Notes under the pieces: generated by a model
What the model saw: only the letters and a program-made list of their open reading frames with translations
Database searches by the model: none
Told to the model about the DNA's origin: nothing
Program-made: the position numbers and the translations under genes
Part shown: positions 58,351 to 64,000 of the stretch, piece by piece
Position numbering within the stretch: position 1 is the first letter of the stretch
How the letters are laid out: every line of letters begins with the position of its first letter
Assembly: GCF_900198195.1 (NCBI RefSeq)
Contig: NZ_LT899436.1
Coordinates: forward strand, 1,889,001 to 1,953,000
Direction: 5' to 3'
Source of the DNA: Tenacibaculum jejuense
GTDB lineage: Bacteria > Bacteroidota > Bacteroidia > Flavobacteriales > Flavobacteriaceae
DNA: 64,000 bases

Positions 58351-60111
58351 TTATCTTAATTCTAAATAAAGTGTATTTCCTCCAATACCATAAATTTGCT
58401 GAAAATCTGTAGAGGTAATAACATCAGTTAAGTTATAATTTCCTGTTCTTATTGGATCTAAAGTTCCAACTCCATCGAAAGTAAATATTGAATTATCGTA
58501 TACTGCATTTTCAAAGAAAACTCTAGTTTCTCCGTCTACTCCAGCTACATTTAAAAAATTACCATCTTCTGTTTTAGGACTATAAGCTCCTAACCATTCA
58601 TCATTAAAAGGGCTAAATAAAATAACGCTATTATTTCCTGCTACAACAATATTACCATTTACTTCGTATAGTTCATTTGTGTCATTCATTCCATCCATTA
58701 CGACTTCAAAAGTTGCTCCACCATCAGTACTTTTATATAAGAAAGGACTTTCAATACCATAAATAGTACTATTTATAGCTAATAATTTACGTTTTTGATC
58801 ATCGCTAGAGTTTGGAAAACTAGAAGCAAAAGGTAAATTATTATTAACAATTTCAAAAGTTGCTCCAAAATCTTCGCTTTTGTATAATTCATTTCCTTGA
58901 TGAGCATATAAAGTATTGTTTAGCGCATAAATATTGTCTGCGAAATTATCAGAGTAAGACAAATAACTATACTTTACATAGTTTTTATCAATAATATTAA
59001 TTTTATACAAATCACCACCATAAGCAGATGCGATTAAATAATCTCCGACTCTTACCAAACGTAGAAGATTTATAGAGCTATCTGGGAATCTGTAGTATGT
59101 GTAATCTATATTTGTTCCTGCTGGATTTCTAGATATTTCAATAATATTAGAAAAACCTGCATCTGTACCTATAGCATAGGTTTTATCTCCAAAATTTTCA
59201 ATATCACTAAATACATCAAGAATTTCTGTAGAAGAAGAGTTTGTTACTCCAGAAATTACCAATTCTAATCTTTCAGAAGGAGAAGTATCTGGAATTATAG
59301 TAGTAGATGGAGCTTCTCCAAAACTAATTTCTAAAGGATTGCTTGAAGAAGTATTATTTATTTCATCTGAATTAGTATTTAGAGTTTGTTCGCTAAAACT
59401 ATCCGAAGTAATGATAAAATTTATTTCAGAAGAATTATCAACTAAAGGAATACGAATTTTGTTAACACCAACTTCTAAATCTTTAGTAGTCGTAAAATTA
59501 ATATCATTAATTTTTATTTCGATACTTCCGTCTATAGATACATTTGGAGTAACCGATTCATTTATAAGAGTAATAAATAAATTTTGAGTTTCTACTATAT
59601 CAAATCCAAAAGAAACATAACCAAATGATTCTGCTGTATCATCTTCATTTACTCTTAAAACTTCAGGAGTAACAGTGATACTTGCATCTTCATCTATAGT
59701 AAATTCAATAGGTAAGGGATTTTGAACTAAATCTGCAAAATCAGAGCCTGTGATTGGAGTTGATAAAATAACTTCGTTGTCACTATTAATAACATTAAAA
59801 GCAGTAAGTCTATACGTTCCGGTTTTTAACTCTATATCTTCAGTTAAAAAACTGCCATTAAAATTAATTAGTTCATGACGTTTGTTTTCAAAAACAGTTT
59901 CATCATTTTCATCAACAACAGAAATGATTAAAGCTACAGGTGTTTCGTTAGCAATTGCTTTGTTTATTAAACCTCTATTTGCAGAGATTTTGAAGCCAAA
60001 AGATACATTTCCATTGGTTTCTAAAATGGGTAAACCAGTTATTCCATTTTCTTTAGAACAGCTAAAAAGTATAATAGCTGATATAACAGCTAGATAGACA
60101 ATTTTTTTCAT
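58351..60111 (-). CDS. Lipoprotein with Asp-box (BNR) beta-propeller
   Basis: The 586-residue lipoprotein has a signal MKKIVYLAVISAIILFSC. The N-terminal half holds two Ig-like or DUF4493/DUF4397-like beta domains (VSFGFKISANRG... and VSFGFDIVETQNLF..., ~30-230) and a Ser/Asn linker. The C-terminal half is a propeller with Asp-box motifs SEDFGATF and STDGGATF (sortilin/BNR type), repeating LYKSxDxGATFEVV. Such propellers bind glycans or polymers at the cell surface; no sialidase catalytic set is visible. It has its own promoter (TATTTTTG at 60138-60145) and appears monocistronic. Confidence 0.75.
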   Translation of the reverse strand: MKKIVYLAVISAIILFSCSKENGITGLPILETNGNVSFGFKISANRGLINKAIANETPVALIISVVDENDETVFENKRHELINFNGSFLTEDIELKTGTYRLTAFNVINSDNEVILSTPITGSDFADLVQNPLPIEFTIDEDASITVTPEVLRVNEDDTAESFGYVSFGFDIVETQNLFITLINESVTPNVSIDGSIEIKINDINFTTTKDLEVGVNKIRIPLVDNSSEINFIITSDSFSEQTLNTNSDEINNTSSSNPLEISFGEAPSTTIIPDTSPSERLELVISGVTNSSSTEILDVFSDIENFGDKTYAIGTDAGFSNIIEISRNPAGTNIDYTYYRFPDSSINLLRLVRVGDYLIASAYGGDLYKINIIDKNYVKYSYLSYSDNFADNIYALNNTLYAHQGNELYKSEDFGATFEIVNNNLPFASSFPNSSDDQKRKLLAINSTIYGIESPFLYKSTDGGATFEVVMDGMNDTNELYEVNGNIVVAGNNSVILFSPFNDEWLGAYSPKTEDGNFLNVAGVDGETRVFFENAVYDNSIFTFDGVGTLDPIRTGNYNLTDVITSTDFQQIYGIGGNTLYLELR

Positions 60112-60137
60112 TAGTATAATTTTTTCAAGAATGCTCT

Positions 60138-60145
60138 CAAAAATA
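60138..60145 (-). promoter_or_regulatory. -7 promoter element TATTTTTG
   Basis: On the minus strand TATTTTTG matches the consensus exactly, about 26 nt before the Asp-box lipoprotein ATG at 60111. Confidence 0.6.
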
Positions 60146-60195
60146 TAGAATTAACTAACGATAAACTAATTATCTATCTAGTGTTTTTTATAAAG

Positions 60196-61338
60196 TTAAA
60201 AATTTACGTAATCGACAATTTCAAGTCCGTAACCGATCATACCAACACGTTTTTCTTGTTTGCTGTTCGATACAAGTTTTAACTTATGAATGTTTAAATC
60301 ATGTAGTATTTGAGCTCCAATACCAAAGTCTTTATTATCTAAAGAAATTCTTGGAGCTTTGATATTTCCTTCAGCTTGGTTTTCTTTTAAACCACGTAAA
60401 CGATTTAATAGGTTTAATGATTGATTTTGCTGATTAATAAATAAAATAGCTCCGCGTCCTTCATCATTAATAACCTTAAACATGCGATCTAATTTATGAT
60501 CGGCATCATTGGTTAATGTTCCAAGAATATCATTATTAACTAAGGTAGAATTTACCCGAGTTAAAATAGGTTCATTTTTACTCCAAGTACCTCTTGTTAA
60601 TGCAATATGAATTTGATTATTTGTAGTTTGATGGTAAGCTCTTAATCTAAAATCACCAAAACGAGTTTGTATGGTAAAATCTTCTTTCTTTACAATTAAA
60701 GAATCATGTTCCATTCTATACGCGACTAAATCTTCAATAGAGACAATTTTAAGATCAAACTTTTTAGCAACTTTTACCAGTTCAGGTAAACGAGCCATAG
60801 TTCCGTCTTCATTCATTATTTCTACAATAACACCTGCAGGCTGTAAACCAGCTAAGCGTGCAAAGTCAATAGCAGCTTCAGTATGCCCAGTTCTTCTTAA
60901 AACTCCACCTTCTTTAGCTCGTAAAGGAAAAATATGTCCAGGCCTAGCTAAATCAAAAGGTTTTGTGTCTTCATTAATTAAAGCTTCAATAGTTTTAGAT
61001 CTATCTGATGCAGAAATACCAGTTGTAACACCATTTCCTCTTAAGTCAACAGAAACCGTAAACGCAGTTTCCATAGGATCGGTATTATTATTAACCATCA
61101 TTCCTAATTCTAACTCTTTACATCTATTTTCTGTTAATGGAGTACAAATTAAACCTCTTCCATGAGTAGCCATGAAGTTAATCATCTCTGGAGTAACTTT
61201 TTCGGCAGCTGCAACAAAATCACCTTCATTCTCTCTATCCTCATCATCTACTACAATGATTACTTTTCCTTGGCGGATATCATTAATAGCTTCTTGTATT
61301 GTGTTAAGCTGTATTTTTTGATTAGTTTGTGTTGTCAT
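60196..61338 (-). CDS. ribBA: RibBA: 3,4-dihydroxy-2-butanone 4-phosphate synthase with degenerate GTP cyclohydrolase II domain
   Basis: The 380-residue riboflavin-pathway protein has an intact N-terminal RibB domain (1-205). It makes the four-carbon unit from ribulose 5-phosphate, and its DDEDRENEGDF (31-41), THGRGLICTPLT and RPGHIFPLRAKEGGVLRRTGHTEA are all present. The RibA-like half (about 220-380) keeps the fold (RFGDFRLRAYH, EGRGAILFI, FGIGAQILHDL, YGLEIVD). All three zinc-binding Cys are replaced (L266, N277, A279), and the usual QEGRGIGL loop reads NQQNQSLNL. GTP cyclohydrolase II activity is therefore unlikely and must come from another gene. It starts 5 bp after the LptF/G gene. Confidence 0.9.
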   Translation of the reverse strand: MTTQTNQKIQLNTIQEAINDIRQGKVIIVVDDEDRENEGDFVAAAEKVTPEMINFMATHGRGLICTPLTENRCKELELGMMVNNNTDPMETAFTVSVDLRGNGVTTGISASDRSKTIEALINEDTKPFDLARPGHIFPLRAKEGGVLRRTGHTEAAIDFARLAGLQPAGVIVEIMNEDGTMARLPELVKVAKKFDLKIVSIEDLVAYRMEHDSLIVKKEDFTIQTRFGDFRLRAYHQTTNNQIHIALTRGTWSKNEPILTRVNSTLVNNDILGTLTNDADHKLDRMFKVINDEGRGAILFINQQNQSLNLLNRLRGLKENQAEGNIKAPRISLDNKDFGIGAQILHDLNIHKLKLVSNSKQEKRVGMIGYGLEIVDYVNF

Positions 61339-61343
61339 GTGTG

Positions 61344-62789
61344 TTAATTTTCTCTTTTTTTGAGAATAACTTTTTTGAAGAAATTACCAATTTTAACGAA
61401 TACACCGTTAATATCAAATAACCCTTTATCTTGTGTTGCTCTTGTTGTTAAAATTATTGCCAAAGGTAACATTAATGCAACAGCTAACCAAGAACCAGCT
61501 ACAGCAGATATTGAACTTTCTTCTGCCATATTTCTACCAAATGTATTAGAAAAGAAATAGGATACATATATGGCGATAGCCAATATCATTGGAAGTCCCA
61601 TTCCACCTTTCCTAATAATAGAACCTAGTGGTGCACCAATAAAAAATAGTAATAAACAAGACAAAGAAAATGCAAAACGATTATAAAATTCGATATCATA
61701 AAGATTCATAATTTTTCTTTGATGTTTAAATGAACCTTTATTTGCAGTAAAATTATTAATAGTTCTGTCTATTTTAGACATGGCATTATTAGCAATTTCT
61801 AATTTAGAATCTAAGTCAAAATTCTCTAAAATGTCTTCTTTTAGACCTTCGATTTTTAAAGAATCTGGATAAGCATATAGTCTGTTGGCATTCGTGTTTA
61901 AGTATAAACTTCTAGCTCTTGTTGCTACATATTCGTCGTAGTTAATTTTAAGTTTTGGTAAAGTATCTTTTAGCTGTTTAGAACTAAGCATATTAAAATT
62001 ATTTTTATGCTTAGTTTTATCCATATCATCGTCACTGAAAGAAGAAATATCAATATTAATAGTGTATTCATCAAAATCAGCGTATGAGGCTTTCATTTTA
62101 AAACGCTCTTTGTAAGCTGTTCTGTTTTTTACATGATGTTCAAAAAAATGACCATTTTTAAGTCTAAGAGTTAGGTATTTACTACCTTCTTCTGAAAGAA
62201 ACTCTCCATTTTTAGCGGAAATAATTTTATTATTACCTCTGTTCGCAGATAGATCGTAAATAAGTACATTTTTTAAAAGCTTGTCATCTTCACCATATTT
62301 CTCATCAAATTTTATTTGATAATTAGGAATTTCTGTATTGAAACTTCCAGGTACTAATGCTAGTGCTGGTTGTTTTTTCTTGATATTGATTTTAAGATTA
62401 ATTTGTTTCATAATCGCATACGGATACACATAATCTAGAAAAACAAAATTAATAGCACTCATAAAAACAGCAAAAAAGACCAAAGGTCTTACCATTCTTT
62501 GAAGTGAAACTCCAGCAGATTTAGTAGCAGCAAATTCATAATTTTCAGATAAACTACCTAAAGTCATGATTGAGGATAATAAAATTCCTATAGGAAGTGC
62601 TTGAGGAGCAACAATTAAAGTGGTGTACCAAAGGAATTTTAGAATGATGGTAATACTTATTCCTTTTCCGGCTAAATCGTCAAAAGCTAACCATAAAGCC
62701 TGCATTACTAATACAAAAAGTATAATAAAGAAAGTTGCTAAAAAAGGAATTAAGAAACTTTTTAATATGTATTTGTCTAATCTTTTCAC
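61344..62789 (-). CDS. LptF/LptG (YjgP/YjgQ) family LPS export permease
   Basis: The 481-residue inner-membrane permease has three helices at the N-terminus (FLIPFLATFFIILFVLVMQALW, LIVAPQALPIGILLSSIMTL). A large periplasmic jellyroll-like region (about 130-340) is followed by three C-terminal helices (LSCLLLFFIGAPLGSIIRKG, MILAIAIYVSYFFSNTFG). Family members form the channel of the LptB2FG complex that extracts lipopolysaccharide from the inner membrane. Which of F or G it is cannot be decided; in Bacteroidetes the two are often encoded apart. The start is GTG at 62789, with TATTTTTG ending 5 nt before it. ribBA follows 5 bp downstream. Confidence 0.85.
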   Translation of the reverse strand: MKRLDKYILKSFLIPFLATFFIILFVLVMQALWLAFDDLAGKGISITIILKFLWYTTLIVAPQALPIGILLSSIMTLGSLSENYEFAATKSAGVSLQRMVRPLVFFAVFMSAINFVFLDYVYPYAIMKQINLKINIKKKQPALALVPGSFNTEIPNYQIKFDEKYGEDDKLLKNVLIYDLSANRGNNKIISAKNGEFLSEEGSKYLTLRLKNGHFFEHHVKNRTAYKERFKMKASYADFDEYTINIDISSFSDDDMDKTKHKNNFNMLSSKQLKDTLPKLKINYDEYVATRARSLYLNTNANRLYAYPDSLKIEGLKEDILENFDLDSKLEIANNAMSKIDRTINNFTANKGSFKHQRKIMNLYDIEFYNRFAFSLSCLLLFFIGAPLGSIIRKGGMGLPMILAIAIYVSYFFSNTFGRNMAEESSISAVAGSWLAVALMLPLAIILTTRATQDKGLFDINGVFVKIGNFFKKVILKKREN

Positions 62790-62794
62790 TATTG

Positions 62795-62802
62795 CAAAAA
62801 TA
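62795..62802 (-). promoter_or_regulatory. -7 promoter element TATTTTTG next to the permease start
   Basis: On the minus strand TATTTTTG is followed by CAATA and the GTG start at 62789. This is the same TTTTGCAAT context seen before the YkgJ gene, and again implies a very short or absent leader. Confidence 0.55.
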
Positions 62803-63087
62803 GGGAGCTTACTTTTAAAAAACAGAAAAAGTTTTGTTAATTGAAAATTTAAAAAAAACTAATTTATAGTTAAACATTCTTAAAGTTTAGTTTTAAAACT
62901 AGTTTGATTTTTAATTTATCACTGTTTTCAGGGTATAAATAAATAGTGAGCTAAATTATATTTGAAAAGTTATAAGTTTTCAACCTCAGTCTATACTAGG
63001 TAAAGGAGTTTACATTATAGTTGTAAAAGGGGATAGCTGTAAGTTTATTTAAACGAAACAAGAAGACTTGTATTTTATCTTTATCAA
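62803..63087. other. Intergenic region without a visible gene
   Basis: This AT-rich stretch lies between the permease promoter and the lolA terminator. I see no protein-like frame, repeat or RNA-like structure in it. Confidence 0.4.
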
Positions 63088-63118
63088 CAAAAAAAGCCAC
63101 ATCATTGATGTGGCTTTT
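63088..63118 (-). terminator. Terminator after lolA
   Basis: GCCACATC (63096-63103) pairs with GATGTGGC (63107-63114). The A run at 63088-63095 gives a T tract on the minus strand, 20 bp beyond the lolA stop. Confidence 0.8.
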
Positions 63119-63137
63119 AAAATATTTTATAGAAAAA

Positions 63138-63791
63138 CTAGTCTATTAGATATCCTAATTTTTCGTATTTATCTTTATCAAAAGAGAATAAATTCTCTGA
63201 AATAGCTTGATTACTTTTAAATTTGGTGATTGTAAAAGTAGTTTCTGCTCCATTGGAACCAATCTGTATTAATTTATAGATGTGTTTTGTTTTTGCATCT
63301 ATACCTAATCTAACTTTGATAATATCAGAATTACTATCAATTGGTGTTAAATCTACATACTGAACTTTTCTTCCTTTGTTGTTTTTTAAGTCACCCATTT
63401 TATAATTATAACCTTCCTTATAAAAAGTTAATAATTTTGAAGGGTAAATAAATCCATCTTCTTCCTCTAAATCACCATCTGTAATAGTAACTTCTTTTTC
63501 ATCGGCATTAATTACAACTAAACGCTTTCCGTTGAAAACAAAGTTGTTTCCTAAATAGTTTAAATTATATTTTTCACCAGCTAAAGTGATGTTTCCTCGA
63601 ATAGGTGGATCGTTTGTAATTCCTGCTTCTTTGTTAACTAGTGTAGAAGTAAAGCCTATATTCATATTTTTATAAGCTCCCATTTTTGTAGAAACCTCAT
63701 CTAAAAGACTTTTTGCCTTCTCAGATGTATTTTGAGCCATTACATTCACTGAAAGACATAATCCTAATACAAATATTCCTAATTTTCTCAT
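63138..63791 (-). CDS. lolA: LolA-like outer-membrane lipoprotein carrier protein
   Basis: The 217-residue periplasmic protein starts at the ATG at 63789-63791 (MRKLGIFVLGLCLSVNVMAQ signal). The mature part follows the LolA pattern: AKSLLDEVSTKMGAYKNMNIGFTSTL, GNITLAGEKYNLNYLGN, a short central strand set and FTITKFKSNQAISENLFSFD. LolA carries lipoproteins from the LolCDE transporter across the periplasm to the outer membrane. Seven extra codons to 63812 would spoil the signal peptide, so I reject that start. The ftsK 3' end lies 23 bp upstream; ftsK-lolA adjacency is conserved in Flavobacteriia. Confidence 0.9.
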   Translation of the reverse strand: MRKLGIFVLGLCLSVNVMAQNTSEKAKSLLDEVSTKMGAYKNMNIGFTSTLVNKEAGITNDPPIRGNITLAGEKYNLNYLGNNFVFNGKRLVVINADEKEVTITDGDLEEEDGFIYPSKLLTFYKEGYNYKMGDLKNNKGRKVQYVDLTPIDSNSDIIKVRLGIDAKTKHIYKLIQIGSNGAETTFTITKFKSNQAISENLFSFDKDKYEKLGYLID

Positions 63792-63814
63792 ACTGATCTT
63801 AAAATTATTCAAAA

Positions 63815-64000
63815 TTAAATATTTTTTTCGTTTTCTAATAACTGTTCTAGAGCAATTAAATCTGGAACTAAAACTAGTCGAGCTTTACTTCCTTCAAAAG
63901 GACCAACAATACCAGCTGCTTCTAACTGATCTATTAATCTTCCTGCTCTATTGTAACCGAGTTTCAGCTTTCTTTGCAATAATGATGCCGAACCTTGTTG
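63815..64000 (-). CDS. ftsK: DNA translocase FtsK, C-terminal end (partial)
   Basis: The window edge cuts this gene; the last 61 codons are present. They read [20 protein letters not shown], then [20 protein letters not shown] and [19 protein letters not shown]. This is the winged-helix gamma domain of FtsK/SpoIIIE, which recognises KOPS DNA and activates XerCD. The motor and membrane domains lie beyond 64000. Confidence 0.9.
   Translation of the reverse strand, partial: QQGSASLLQRKLKLGYNRAGRLIDQLEAAGIVGPFEGSKARLVLVPDLIALEQLLENEKNI

Overview
The window is AT-rich, densely coded DNA from a member of the Bacteroidetes, most likely the family Flavobacteriaceae. The evidence is type IX secretion (T9SS) sorting tails, a PorP/SprF-type protein, the Bacteroidetes promoter -7 motif TAnnTTTG, flavobacterial double-glycine leader peptides, and the ftsK-lolA-LptF/G-ribBA gene order at the right edge. 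The genus cannot be fixed from sequence alone. I found no tRNA, rRNA, CRISPR array, insertion sequence, integrase or phage gene.

Left third (1-25.8 kb): a giant secreted adhesin gene, then a PorP/SprF-type outer-membrane protein and an OmpA-family envelope protein, all on the + strand. The adhesin has a signal peptide, about 15 PKD-like domains, a long series of DUF11-like domains and a C-terminal T9SS type B sorting domain. Its centre is a tandem array of 2088-bp units, each coding five DUF11 domains. The reading frame is broken at 14.64-15.18 kb by a cluster of small indels. Net frame is kept across the break, and the order of variant units (3,4 then 3,4 again) points to an unmerged contig overlap of 4287 bp rather than a real pseudogene.

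Middle (25.9-40.8 kb): accessory region. It holds two gene remnants fused back to back (a T9SS tail and a methyltransferase C-terminus). Next comes an ECF-type sigma factor with a membrane TPR partner, divergent from three paralogous lipoproteins of an unrecognised family and a TPR-CHAT protease-like protein; this is the best candidate for an undescribed system. It is followed by an Arg-rich secreted protein behind a probable sigma-54 promoter, a LytS/LytTR two-component pair, two DUF5694 proteins, two four-Cys double-glycine leader peptides and a small beta-barrel protein.

Right part (40.8-64 kb): housekeeping genes (lpdA, argS, mnmA, ribBA, an LptF/G permease, lolA, ftsK 3' end) interleaved with surface proteins: a T9SS-sorted FG-GAP protein, lipoproteins with leucine-rich or Asp-box repeats, and a phospholipase A2-like lipoprotein. 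Three more double-glycine peptides, of a two-Cys type, lie at 49.2-51.7 kb. The RibA half of RibBA has lost all three zinc cysteines. Convergent genes are usually separated by one hairpin that can act as a terminator on both strands.
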